Source: JAKPUX01 sp964436305
GTDB lineage: Bacteria; Zhuqueibacterota; Zhuqueibacteria; Residuimicrobiales; Residuimicrobiaceae
DNA: 64,000 bases
Reading direction: 5' to 3'
NCBI GenBank assembly: GCA_964436305.1
Contig: CAYTCI010000011.1
Span: forward strand, 4,638-68,637
In this document: positions 18,182 through 26,900 of the stretch, piece after piece
How the letters are laid out: each line of letters starts with the position of its first letter
How positions within the stretch are numbered: the stretch's first letter is position 1
Made by a program: the position numbers and the translations under genes
The notes under the pieces: generated by a model
The model's input: only the letters and a program-made list of their open reading frames with translations
Database searches by the model: none
What the model was told of the DNA's origin: nothing

Positions 18182-19318
18182 GTGACCCTGTACAACGAAT
18201 CGCACTACGAAAGATCCCTGCAGCACGACATCGAACTGCTGCAGCACAAGACCCTGGAGATGGCGACGCTGGCGGAAGGTGGTCTGCGCAATGCCATCAC
18301 CGCCCTGCAGACCAGGGACCGGCAGCTGGCCTATACGGTGATCCTGCGCGACCGTTTCGTCGACAGTTTTGAGACCGAACTGGATCGCCTGAGTCTCGAG
18401 TTCATTGTGCGGCAGCAGCCGGTCGCCAGTCATTTGCGTTTCGTCTTTGCCACGATCAAGATCATCCGCGAGCTGGAGCGCATCGGCGATTATGCCGAGA
18501 GCATTGCCCGGCAGGTGCTGGCGGTCATGGATCTCGCACCGCTTCCTCCCCTGGATGATTTCATCGCCTTGTCGGATGTTGCGATCGCAATGTTCCACGA
18601 TGGCGTGCAGGCCTTTATCACCCGGGATGTCGAGCGAGCGCGCCAGCTGATGATCCAGGAGGATATCGCCGATGAGATGCGCAACCGGATCAATGCGCGG
18701 CTGATCGAGGCGGAGGAGCGGGGCGAACTGGCCCTTGAAGCCCTGGCGCCGCTGATGACCGTCGCCCGCCGCCTTGAACGGACCACCGATCAGGCCAAGA
18801 ATATCTGTGAAGAGATCATCTACATGTCCACCGGCGAATCGGTCAAGCACCGGCCCGCCGACATTTTTCGCATCCTTTTCGTCGATGAAGCCAACGACAC
18901 AGTCAGCCAGATGGCCGAAGCGATCGGCCGGGCGCAGACAGCCGAGCAGTTCGCTTTTTCCAGCGCCGGGTTGACCCCCGCCCGAGAGATCCAGCCCGCA
19001 CTCCGGGCCTTTATGGCCGGCAAAGATTTCGCCATGGCGGGTTACCAGCCCAAGGATCTGATGCAATTTCTCGACACCCTGCCGGTTGACGTTATTGTCG
19101 CGCTGAAACCGGAGGTACGCAAACGAATACCGGCCACTGTCGCCAACTGCATGGTTTTTGAATGGGCGATCCCCGCACTTGATCCCGCCAGCGAGTCCGA
19201 AGCGGCCTTTTCCGCTCGCTGCGAAGCCGTCTTCGCCCAGCTTGCGCATCAGATACAAGAACTGGTGCAGGCGATCATCGGCCACGATCAGAACACAGGC
19301 CTGCATGCGCGTGAATGA
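18182..19318 (+). CDS. phoU: PhoU with C-terminal degenerate LMW-phosphatase/ArsC-like domain
   Basis: Residues 1 to about 225 are PhoU, two three-helix repeats with the ELERIGDYAESIA and LERTTDQAKNICEEI metal-binding motifs. PhoU signals phosphate sufficiency from Pst to the PhoR/PhoB pathway. Normal PhoU ends here at about 220-240 residues. This one continues to 378 with a domain that aligns by eye to low-molecular-weight phosphatases/thioredoxin-type arsenate reductases: RILFVDEANDTVSQMAEAI (233 onward), SSAG, and VDVIVALKPE. The catalytic loop CTGNSCRS reads DEANDTVS, so the nucleophilic Cys and the Arg are both absent and the domain should be catalytically dead, perhaps a phosphate sensor. 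GTG at 18182 follows AAAGGA. An upstream GTG at 18143 is less likely. Confidence 0.88.
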   Translation: MTLYNESHYERSLQHDIELLQHKTLEMATLAEGGLRNAITALQTRDRQLAYTVILRDRFVDSFETELDRLSLEFIVRQQPVASHLRFVFATIKIIRELERIGDYAESIARQVLAVMDLAPLPPLDDFIALSDVAIAMFHDGVQAFITRDVERARQLMIQEDIADEMRNRINARLIEAEERGELALEALAPLMTVARRLERTTDQAKNICEEIIYMSTGESVKHRPADIFRILFVDEANDTVSQMAEAIGRAQTAEQFAFSSAGLTPAREIQPALRAFMAGKDFAMAGYQPKDLMQFLDTLPVDVIVALKPEVRKRIPATVANCMVFEWAIPALDPASESEAAFSARCEAVFAQLAHQIQELVQAIIGHDQNTGLHARE

Positions 19319-20333
19319 GCTCGAGCAAACAGGCGGGCAGCCGGCCTTGCCGCGCACATCACCCCGGTGTACCCGTCCGGTGGGATGGTGGCGTACCGCC
19401 TGCCGCAGAGGCTCCACCGGGCTGCTGCTGGCGCTGCTGCCGGCCCTGCTGCTGACCAGTTGTCTGCGCGGCCGCCCGCCCGGTGCTGCCGGCCAGGGTG
19501 CAAAGCACGTCATTCAGAACACCGGTTCCGATACCATGGTCAACCTCGCGCAGGCCTGGGCGGAAGCCTATGGCCTCATCGATCCCGAGGTCTCGGTGGA
19601 GGTTTCCGGCGGCGGCTCCGGGACCGGCATCGCTTCTCTTATCAACGGCACGACCGATATCGCCAACTGCAGCCGCAGGATGACCGCGACCGAGAAACAG
19701 GAGGCGATACAGAACACCGGCAAGGATCCGGTGGAAAATCTGGTCGGTTATGATGCTCTGGCCATCTTTGTCAACCCGGCCAATCCCCTGCGAGAGATCA
19801 GCCTTGAGCAACTGGCGGAGATCTATGGCGAAAAAGGCCACTTCACCCGCTGGAGCGATCTCGGCGTGGTGATGCCCGATCACAAGCGTGACGAAATCAT
19901 CATCGTCAGCCGCCAATCCAATTCCGGGACCTATGAGTATTTCCGTGAGGCCGTGCTCGGCAAAACCCGCGACTTCCGGCTCGGGACGATCGATATGCAC
20001 GGATCCAAGGACGTCGTCGAGCTGGTCGCGAGAACCCCCGGGGCGATCGGCTACAGCGGCATGGGCTATGCGAATGCGAAGGTACGGATGCTGCACGTCA
20101 GCAAACAAAATGGCCAGGTAGCTTACAGTCCGGATGTCCAGAATACCCAGAAGGGGACCTATCCGATTGCGCGCCCGCTCTTCATGTATACTCTGGGAGA
20201 GCCGCAGGGGGAGGTCAAAACCTATCTCGACTGGATCCACTCTCCCGAAGGACAGGGCCTGGTGGTGCAATCCGGCTATGTTTCGCTGACCACCAGGACG
20301 GCCGCGGAAGCCGGGGGGTCGCACCAGCCATGA
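19305..20333 (+). CDS. pstS: Phosphate-binding lipoprotein PstS
   Basis: This is the solute-binding component of the high-affinity phosphate ABC importer. An Arg-rich N-region precedes a hydrophobic stretch LLLALLPALLLTSC that ends in a lipobox (LTSC), so it is probably a lipoprotein. The PBP-like domain follows with the phosphate-binding signatures NTGSDTM, VSGGGSGTGIASL and SNSGTYEYFRE. ATG at 19305 overlaps phoU by 14 bases; a GTG at 19380, just before the hydrophobic segment, is an alternative. A long spurious frame begins earlier inside phoU. The gene is followed at once by pstC. Confidence 0.93.
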   Translation: MRVNELEQTGGQPALPRTSPRCTRPVGWWRTACRRGSTGLLLALLPALLLTSCLRGRPPGAAGQGAKHVIQNTGSDTMVNLAQAWAEAYGLIDPEVSVEVSGGGSGTGIASLINGTTDIANCSRRMTATEKQEAIQNTGKDPVENLVGYDALAIFVNPANPLREISLEQLAEIYGEKGHFTRWSDLGVVMPDHKRDEIIIVSRQSNSGTYEYFREAVLGKTRDFRLGTIDMHGSKDVVELVARTPGAIGYSGMGYANAKVRMLHVSKQNGQVAYSPDVQNTQKGTYPIARPLFMYTLGEPQGEVKTYLDWIHSPEGQGLVVQSGYVSLTTRTAAEAGGSHQP

Positions 20334-21229
20334 TGCCACCACGCCGTACGTTTGAACCCCTGAAGGAATGGCTGATTGAACGCGTCATATGGCTCTGTGG
20401 CGTCAGTGCCGTTCTCTTTGTTTTTGGCATCTTCCTCTTTGTCTTTCGCGAAGGGGTCGAGTATCTCTTTCGCGGCTTCAAGACCGGAGAATTTTTCACC
20501 AGTATCGAGTGGTATCCCACCTCGCGCACCCATGTGCGCTATGGCGCCCTGGCGCTGATCATCGGCACCTTCAGTGTCTCCTTGCTGGCGATGGTCATTG
20601 CGGTCCCTTTCGGCATGGGGGCGGCGATCTTTCTCTCCGAGTTTTGCCCGCCGCGCCTCAAGGAGACCCTCAAAATCGTCATCGAGCTGCTTGCGGCCAT
20701 TCCTTCGGTGGTGTGGGGATTCATCGGGCTCACCATCATGAACTCCCTGTTGGTCCAACTTTTCAACGCGCCGCTGGGCCTGAATATGCTCAACGGGGCG
20801 ATCATCCTGGCGCTGATGAGTGTGCCGATCATCGTTTCGATCGGCGAGGATGCGCTCAAGGCGGTGCCCGACTCGTATCGTGAGGCGTCGCTGGCTCTCG
20901 GCTGTACCCGCTGGCAGATGATCTTCCGGGTTTTACTGCCGGCAGCGCGCAATGGCTTGCTGGCGGCGGTGCTGCTGGGAGTCGGGCGCGCGGTCGGCGA
21001 GACCATGGCGGTCCTGATGGCCACAGGTCATTCGATCCGCATCCCCCACAGTGTCCTCGAACCGGTCCGGACCCTGACCGCAACCATCGCTGCGGAGCTC
21101 GGCGAAGCCCCGGTCCATTCCGATCACTATCAGGTGCTCTTCATCATTGGCATCCTGCTTTTCACCATCACCTTCATCATCAATATCACCGCGGACCTGA
21201 TCGTGCGCGGAATCCGCAAAGAGCAGTAA
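20330..21229 (+). CDS. pstC: Phosphate ABC transporter permease PstC
   Basis: This 299-residue inner-membrane permease has six predicted membrane segments and a BPD_transp_1 fold. The EAA-type cytoplasmic loop reads YREASLALGCTRWQMIFRV. The first visible signature is FGMGAAIFLSEFCPPR. Its ATG overlaps the end of pstS, and pstA follows 13 bases after its stop. The gene order and the paired permeases are those of a standard Pst system. Confidence 0.95.
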   Translation: MMPPRRTFEPLKEWLIERVIWLCGVSAVLFVFGIFLFVFREGVEYLFRGFKTGEFFTSIEWYPTSRTHVRYGALALIIGTFSVSLLAMVIAVPFGMGAAIFLSEFCPPRLKETLKIVIELLAAIPSVVWGFIGLTIMNSLLVQLFNAPLGLNMLNGAIILALMSVPIIVSIGEDALKAVPDSYREASLALGCTRWQMIFRVLLPAARNGLLAAVLLGVGRAVGETMAVLMATGHSIRIPHSVLEPVRTLTATIAAELGEAPVHSDHYQVLFIIGILLFTITFIINITADLIVRGIRKEQ

Positions 21230-21242
21230 CCAAAAAAAAGCC

Positions 21243-22127
21243 ATGTTCGAAGCCACCGAGTATACCCGCAAGAAAGCCAGACAAGAGTCGGCGATCAAAT
21301 ATCTCCTGCTGACGATGACCCTGCTCATCGTCCTCCCCCTGGTCCTGATCATCCTCTATCTGCTTTACAAGGCAGCGCCGGTTCTCTCGCTTGATTTCCT
21401 CCTCGAGAATCCGATCCACGGCATGCGCGCTGGCGGCGTCTGGGCTCCGCTTCTGGGCACCATCTATCTGGTCCTGCTTTCGCTGCTGATCGCTACGCCG
21501 GTGGGGGTCTTCGCTGCGGTCTATCTCAACGAGTATGCGGGCAACAACTGGATGACGCGGGTCATCAATCTGGCGGTCGTCAATCTCGCCGGCGTCCCCA
21601 GCATCGTCCATGCCCTGTTCGGCCTCGGCGCTTTTGTCCTCTTCGCCGGCATCGGCCGATCGATCCTGGCCGCCTCCCTGACCCTGGCGATCATGACGCT
21701 GCCGGTCATCATCGCCAGCACCAAGGAGGCGCTCGCGGCGGTCCCCTTCTCCTTTCGTGAGGCATGCTGGAATGTCGGTGCGACGCGCTGGCAGACCATC
21801 CGCCATGTGGTCCTGCCCAACTCCATCACCGGCATTCTGACCGGCATTATTCTCCAGGTTTCCCGTGCTGCCGGCGAGACGGCGCCGGTGATGTTCACCG
21901 GGGCGGTCTTTTTCAAGGCGATCACCCCGGGCGATCCCTTCGCCTACGGCCTGCTCGACCAGTGCATGGCCCTCTCGATGCATCTCTTCACCGTCTCCAC
22001 CCAGGTTCCGGATGTCCCCGAGCCGCTGACGTATGGCACGGCGGTGGTGCTGCTCGGTGTGGTGCTGCTCTTCAATGCCCTGGCGATCCTGATTCGCGTC
22101 AAACTGCGGAGCCGCAAGAAATGGTGA
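21243..22127 (+). CDS. pstA: Phosphate ABC transporter permease PstA
   Basis: This 294-residue second permease subunit has six hydrophobic segments, the family block GVFAAVYLNEYAG and an EAA-like loop FREACWNVGATRWQTIRHV. It pairs with PstC to form the membrane pore. The stop TGA at 22125-22127 lies inside the start of pstB1 (ATGGTGA), so translation is coupled. Length and context are normal. Confidence 0.95.
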   Translation: MFEATEYTRKKARQESAIKYLLLTMTLLIVLPLVLIILYLLYKAAPVLSLDFLLENPIHGMRAGGVWAPLLGTIYLVLLSLLIATPVGVFAAVYLNEYAGNNWMTRVINLAVVNLAGVPSIVHALFGLGAFVLFAGIGRSILAASLTLAIMTLPVIIASTKEALAAVPFSFREACWNVGATRWQTIRHVVLPNSITGILTGIILQVSRAAGETAPVMFTGAVFFKAITPGDPFAYGLLDQCMALSMHLFTVSTQVPDVPEPLTYGTAVVLLGVVLLFNALAILIRVKLRSRKKW

Positions 22128-22885
22128 GCCCGGAGGCCAAAATTTCGGTCGCCGGCCTCAGTGTCGCCTACGGCGCGGTGCAGGCCCTCAAGGGGATCTC
22201 CTTTGACATCCGCCAGAACGAGATCTTTGCCATCATCGGCCCGGCGCAGTCGGGGAAGACGACCCTGCTGCGCACGATCAACCGCACCCTCGAGCTGACC
22301 CCGGGCGCGCACTGCACCGGATCGGTAAAGGTCGATGGCCAGGAGGTGCGCAAGGTGAAGAACCTCTATGCGCTGCGGCGCAAGATCGGCATGGTCGCCC
22401 CGCTGCCGGTCGGTTTGCCCATGACCATCTATGACAATGTCGCCTTCGCTCCGCGCATGAGCGGCATGCGCCGCAAGGGGGAGATCGACGAACTGGTCGA
22501 GCGCTGTCTGCGCCAGGCGGCGCTGTGGGATGAGGTCAAGGACCGTCTCAATACCCTTGGCACCAAGCTCTCCGGCGGGCAGCAGCAGCGGTTGACCATC
22601 GCCCGCGCCCTTTCGCACCAGCCGGAAATCCTTTGCCTGGACGAGTTCTCGATCGCCATCGACCCGGTCACGACCATGCGCATCGAGGAGGTGCTGCGGA
22701 CCCTCAGCACGCAGATGACCATCATCCTGGTGACCAATCTGACCCAGCAGGCCCGCCGGCTCTCCGACCGCACGATGTTCCTCTTCGAGGGCCGAATCGT
22801 CGAGCTGGACCGATCCGAGGTGATCTTTTCACAGCATCCTGCGGAGCAAAAGACCTACGATTACATCAACGGGATTTTTGGATGA
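22121..22885 (+). CDS. pstB: Phosphate ABC ATPase PstB1 (intact LSGGQ, no H-loop His)
   Basis: This is a 254-residue PstB-family ATPase. Walker A is GPAQSGKT (40-47), the signature LSGGQQQR is fully canonical (150-157), and Walker B is LCLDE (171-175). The residues after the catalytic Glu are unusual: FSIAID replaces the usual PTSALD/PCSALD. The switch histidine is replaced: VTNLTQQA has Asn206 where PstB has VTHNMQQA. The nucleotide-binding face of this subunit is therefore predicted to be weak or non-hydrolytic, while its signature can complete the site of a partner. The ATG at 22121 is inside the end of pstA, and a longer open frame upstream is spurious. A second, complementary pstB follows. 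Confidence 0.92.
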   Translation: MVSPEAKISVAGLSVAYGAVQALKGISFDIRQNEIFAIIGPAQSGKTTLLRTINRTLELTPGAHCTGSVKVDGQEVRKVKNLYALRRKIGMVAPLPVGLPMTIYDNVAFAPRMSGMRRKGEIDELVERCLRQAALWDEVKDRLNTLGTKLSGGQQQRLTIARALSHQPEILCLDEFSIAIDPVTTMRIEEVLRTLSTQMTIILVTNLTQQARRLSDRTMFLFEGRIVELDRSEVIFSQHPAEQKTYDYINGIFG

Positions 22886-23655
22886 TCGAGCCGGCCTACA
22901 GCATAACCACCCGCAACCTCAGTCTCTGGTACGCTGACTTTCAGGCGCTGCGCAGTGTCAATCTGCAGATTCGCGATGGCCTGATCACCGCCCTGATCGG
23001 TCCATCCGGCTGCGGCAAAACCACCCTGCTGCGCTGTTTCAACCGTGTCAATGAACGCTACGGCAATGTCAGCACCACCGGCGAGATCCGCCTCCTGGGC
23101 AAGAACATCTACGATCCCGACATCTCCCTGATCGAGCTGCGCAAGAGCGTCGGGATGGTGTTTCAGCGCCCGAATCCCTTGCCCATCTCCATCTATGAGA
23201 ACGTCCTGTTTGGCTTGCGGCTGCATACCCCGCCCGGCGAACTCAAGCGCGACCGCCTCGACGCGGCGGTGGAGCAGGCGCTCACGGATGTCAACCTGTG
23301 GGCCGACCTCAAGGACCAGCTCAAGATGAGGGCCACCAGCCTCTCGCTGGATCAGCAGCAAAAACTTTGCATCGCCCGGCTGCTGCCGCTCAAGCCGGAG
23401 ATCATCCTCATGGATGAGCCCTGTTCAGCCCTCGATGTCGAGGCCACCCGTCAGGTGGAGGAGCTGATGCTGGAGCTGGCCGGACGCTATACCATCGTCA
23501 TCGTCACCCACAACATGGCGCAAGCGAAGCGTGTCAGCCATGAATGTGCTTTTATGCTTCTTGGCGAGCTGATCGAGCACAGCCGCACCGAGGATCTCTT
23601 CATCCGTCCGCTCGACCACCGCACGGCGGATTATATCGAAGGCCGTTTCGGTTGA
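22882..23655 (+). CDS. pstB: Phosphate ABC ATPase PstB2 (intact H-loop, degenerate signature)
   Basis: This 257-residue PstB-family ATPase starts with ATG overlapping the pstB1 stop (ATGA). Walker A GPSGCGKT (40-47), Walker B IILMDEP (174-180), D-loop SALD and H-loop VTHNMAQA (His210) are all canonical. The ABC signature, however, reads LSLDQQQKL (154-162) instead of LSGGQQQR, so both glycines are lost. With PstB1 the defects are complementary: PstB2 Walker/H-loop plus PstB1 LSGGQ make one complete site, while PstB1 Walker/Asn206 plus PstB2 LSLDQ make one degenerate site. It is the last gene of the pst operon. Confidence 0.92.
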   Translation: MIEPAYSITTRNLSLWYADFQALRSVNLQIRDGLITALIGPSGCGKTTLLRCFNRVNERYGNVSTTGEIRLLGKNIYDPDISLIELRKSVGMVFQRPNPLPISIYENVLFGLRLHTPPGELKRDRLDAAVEQALTDVNLWADLKDQLKMRATSLSLDQQQKLCIARLLPLKPEIILMDEPCSALDVEATRQVEELMLELAGRYTIVIVTHNMAQAKRVSHECAFMLLGELIEHSRTEDLFIRPLDHRTADYIEGRFG

Positions 23656-23662
23656 TACCGTT

Positions 23663-23687
23663 CTGCCGCCGGCATCCAGGGCGGCAG
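23663..23687 (+). terminator. GC hairpin after pstB2, no U-run
   Basis: CTGCCGCC (23663-23670) pairs with GGCGGCAG (23680-23687), eight bases after the pstB2 stop. No T-tract follows, so it is either a Rho-dependent end or an mRNA-stabilising hairpin. Confidence 0.4.
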
Positions 23688-23785
23688 GGATTCGTTGTAC
23701 ATCTTTCCTCTTCATTACGCCCCTTCGGCGTTCACGCTCGCTTTCCCGCCTCCCCTCGGAGTGGTGGCCCCCGCGATAATTCCGC

Positions 23786-23814
23786 TTGAAACAGTCCCGC
23801 GAAATAAGTAACTT
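23786..23814 (+). promoter_or_regulatory. Promoter TTGAAA-N17-TAACTT for the activator system
   Basis: TTGAAA at 23786-23791 and TAACTT at 23809-23814 are 17 bases apart, followed by G (TAACTTG, close to the Bacteroidetes TAnnTTTG). The start codon is at 23850, so the leader would be about 30 nt. It is a member of the TTG-N20-TAnnTT set. Confidence 0.6.
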
Positions 23815-23849
23815 GTCAGTCAAATTCAAGCCGCCGTGCAGGACTTTTC

Positions 23850-26800
23850 ATGTCAGCAGCAAACGAAATATGCGCCGGACTGGATCTCGGATCGGTTTGC
23901 GCCAAGCTGGTGCTCGCCTTTTCTCCGGGTGAGGCGGCCCGGATTCAGGCGGCGTGGCCGGAGCTGCAGTCGCTCGGCCGCTGCGCCGGTCAGGAGCTGC
24001 TGGGCTTGCAGCGGCCGGTCCGCGGTGAGCCGCTGGCGCTCGCCCGCGCGCTTTTCGCGCGCCTGCTGGCGGATGATTTTGCCGGCTGGACGGTGCGGCT
24101 GCAGCTGACCGGGAGTCACGCCAAGCTTCTTGCCGGACAGCTGGCGCTGCCGCATATCAACGAGTTCAAGGCGATTGCACACGGAGCCGTCGCCTGCGAT
24201 CCCGGGGTGCGCACCATTCTGGAGATCGGCGGGGATGGCTCGCGCTATCTGCAGGTCCGATTTGATTCCGCCACCGGCTATCTCGCGCTGCTCGATTATG
24301 CGCGCAACGGCGAGTGCGCCGCGGGCACAGGCGCCTTCATCGACCAGCAGGTAGCGCGCATGGGGTATAGTGTCGCCGAAGTGGGATCGCTGGTGGCTTC
24401 GGCCGGGAAACCGGCCAACATCGCCGGGCGATGTTCGGTTTTTGCCAAGTCCGATATGGTGCATGCCCAGCAGCGGGGCTACTCGCCAGGAGCGATTCTC
24501 AAGGGATTATGCGAGGCGGTGGTACGGAATTACCGGGGCACGGTGTTGCGCGGCAAGCCTCTGGAGCCGCCGGTGATGTTCCTCGGCGGGGTTGCCGCCA
24601 ATCCGGGCGTGGTCACCGCCCTGCGCGAGGCGCTTGGGATCGAGATTGCAGTTCCCGAGCTGCATCTTTTCGCCGCAGCGCTGGGATGCGCCCGGCTGGC
24701 GGGCGGGATGACGCTGACGCATGCCCATCTTGCGGCGCTGCACCGCCTGGAGGTGGCGCGACCGGCGGGTGAAAGCCATGGCTTGCGGCTCACCCTGGAC
24801 CAGGTCGATTTCATCCGCGAGGAGCAGCACCGTCCCCTCGATGGCGACGGCGGGTTCGAGGCCTATCTTGGCATCGATGTCGGATCGGTCAGCACCAATC
24901 TGGTCCTGCTCGACGGCGACGGCCGGGTCCTCGATGAGATCTATACCCGGACCGAGGGCAAGCCGGTGGAGGTGGTGCGGCGCGAGCTGCTGCGGTGGCG
25001 GGATCAATGGGCCGGCCGGATTCGGGTTGCCGGCGTGGGCACGACCGGCTCGGGCCGCGAGATCGCGGCCGAGCTGGTGGGAGCCGATACGATCAACGAC
25101 GAGATCACGGCGCACAAGACCGGCGCGGCGTTCATCGCCGCCGGATTGGGGATGGCGCCGGTCGAGACGATCTTTGAGATCGGCGGCCAGGACGCCAAAT
25201 TCATTTCGCTGGAAGACGGGATCGTCGTCGATTTTGCCATGAATGAAGCCTGTGCGGCGGGTACCGGCTCTTTTCTCGAGGAGCAGGCGGGCAAGCTGGG
25301 CATCGCGATCGTCGATGAATTCGCCGGCCTCGCCCTGCAGGCCGACCGGCCCGCGGCGATGGGCGAGCGCTGCACGGTCTTTATGGAGAAGGATGTCTCG
25401 GCCCTGCTGCAGCAGGGCATGGAGCGTGCCGAGATCGCAGCCGGCCTCGCCTTTTCGGTGGTGCAGAATTATCTTAACCGCGTCGTCCGCGGCCGCAAGA
25501 TCGGCGAGGTGATCTTTTTTCAGGGGGGCACCGCCTACAATCAGGCGGTGGCCGCGGCTTTTGCCGCCACCCTGAACAAGCGGGTCATCGTGCCGCCTCA
25601 CTGCGGCGTCATGGGCGCGATCGGCGCCGCCCTGCTGGCGCGCGAAGGCAGGGCGGGATCCTCGTCGCCGAGCCGCTTTCACGGCTTTGACCCCGATGCC
25701 GTCCCCTTTTCGATCCGTCATTTCACCTGCAAGGCCTGCTCCAATCAATGCGATATGCAGGAGGTGACGGTCGATGGTGAGAAGAGCTACTGGGGGGACA
25801 AGTGCTCCGAGCGCTATCGCAAAAGCGCCCGTACCACCCGCAAGCCGGTGATCCCGGACCTCTTTGCCTGCCATCGCGAACTCCTATTGAAGGATAGGCC
25901 CGGCCCGGACGGCAGCGGACGCAGGATCGGCATCCCGCGCGCGATGTACTATTTTGACCGTTTTCCCTTCTGGCGCGCCTATTTTGCGGCGCTGGGTGTG
26001 GAGGTGGTGCTCTCCGATCCGACCAACCGCCAGACCATCGCCCTCGGGCGGGAGTATTGCATCGCCGAGCCCTGTTTCCCCATCCTCGCGGCGCACGGCC
26101 ACGTCGCCGATCTGATGGCGCGCCAGGTCGACTATCTCTTTCTGCCCAATGCCATCAACGCCGAAACCCCCTTTCCCGCGATCTACTCCTGGTATTGCCC
26201 CTGGGGCCAGACGCTGCCGCTGGTGATCCGCAATACGCTGCACCACTCCCCCTGGGCGGAACAGATCCTCTCCCCGGTGCTCCATTTTCGTGAGGGTGTG
26301 GTCCAGGTGACGCAGGAGCTCGAGGAGACCGCCCGGCAGTTGGGAGCCGGTGCATCCCGCAACCGCGAGGCCGTGGCCGCGGCTTTCGCAGCCCAGGAGG
26401 CGTATATCCGGAGCATCAAAGCCGCCGGGCATGATTCCTTGCGGCTGCTCACGGCGGCGGGGCGTGAGGCCGTGCTCCTGCTCGGCCGTCCCTACAACGT
26501 CATGGATCCGGGACTCAATCTTAATGTGGCCGCGCGGTTACGCGACACCTATGGAATCGACGTCCTGCCGATGGATTTTCTCGCTTTTGAAGAGATCGAT
26601 ATTTCACCGCTGCACAACAACATGTTCTGGAGTTACGGCCGCCGCATCCTGCAGGCGGCGGCCTGGGCGGGCCGGCAGGGCCATGTGCACGCGATCTATA
26701 TCACCAATTTCAAATGCGGTCCCGATTCCTATATCAAACACTGGATTCACGCCGCCCTCGGCGCACCCTATCTCACCCTGCAGTTTGATGAACACGGCAA

Positions 26801-26900
26801 CGACGCCGGCATGATGACGCGCTGTGAAGCCTATTTGCAAAGCAAGGGATTCCTGCGCGCCGGCGTGAGGGAGGCCATCGCTGTCGAGGAGCTGATCTGA
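23850..26900 (+). CDS. Large 2-hydroxyacyl-CoA dehydratase activator-like protein (tandem ASKHA ATPase)
   Basis: This 1016-residue protein has two BadF/BadG/HgdC-type ATPase domains in tandem (about 1-300 and 335-600). Each has the phosphate-1 motif (GLDLGS, GIDVGSVSTN) and two candidate Fe-S cysteines: ECAAGTGAF (about 155) with GRCSVF (about 195), and ACAAGTGSF (about 467) with GERCTVF (about 504). A Cys-rich segment CKACSNQC follows (about 627), then a DUF2229/HgdB-like region from about 690 (RIGIPRAMYYFDRFPFW). HgdC proteins form homodimers sharing one [4Fe-4S] cluster, so the tandem repeat could be a one-chain pseudo-dimer (inference). Related proteins of about 1400 residues are known with unknown substrate. 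The next gene supplies the missing C-terminal part. Confidence 0.85.
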   Translation: MSAANEICAGLDLGSVCAKLVLAFSPGEAARIQAAWPELQSLGRCAGQELLGLQRPVRGEPLALARALFARLLADDFAGWTVRLQLTGSHAKLLAGQLALPHINEFKAIAHGAVACDPGVRTILEIGGDGSRYLQVRFDSATGYLALLDYARNGECAAGTGAFIDQQVARMGYSVAEVGSLVASAGKPANIAGRCSVFAKSDMVHAQQRGYSPGAILKGLCEAVVRNYRGTVLRGKPLEPPVMFLGGVAANPGVVTALREALGIEIAVPELHLFAAALGCARLAGGMTLTHAHLAALHRLEVARPAGESHGLRLTLDQVDFIREEQHRPLDGDGGFEAYLGIDVGSVSTNLVLLDGDGRVLDEIYTRTEGKPVEVVRRELLRWRDQWAGRIRVAGVGTTGSGREIAAELVGADTINDEITAHKTGAAFIAAGLGMAPVETIFEIGGQDAKFISLEDGIVVDFAMNEACAAGTGSFLEEQAGKLGIAIVDEFAGLALQADRPAAMGERCTVFMEKDVSALLQQGMERAEIAAGLAFSVVQNYLNRVVRGRKIGEVIFFQGGTAYNQAVAAAFAATLNKRVIVPPHCGVMGAIGAALLAREGRAGSSSPSRFHGFDPDAVPFSIRHFTCKACSNQCDMQEVTVDGEKSYWGDKCSERYRKSARTTRKPVIPDLFACHRELLLKDRPGPDGSGRRIGIPRAMYYFDRFPFWRAYFAALGVEVVLSDPTNRQTIALGREYCIAEPCFPILAAHGHVADLMARQVDYLFLPNAINAETPFPAIYSWYCPWGQTLPLVIRNTLHHSPWAEQILSPVLHFREGVVQVTQELEETARQLGAGASRNREAVAAAFAAQEAYIRSIKAAGHDSLRLLTAAGREAVLLLGRPYNVMDPGLNLNVAARLRDTYGIDVLPMDFLAFEEIDISPLHNNMFWSYGRRILQAAAWAGRQGHVHAIYITNFKCGPDSYIKHWIHAALGAPYLTLQFDEHGNDAGMMTRCEAYLQSKGFLRAGVREAIAVEELI

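Noticed and set aside
24507..25874. A 455-residue minus-strand frame opposite the activator gene
   Set aside because: Shadow of the conserved tandem ATPase protein.
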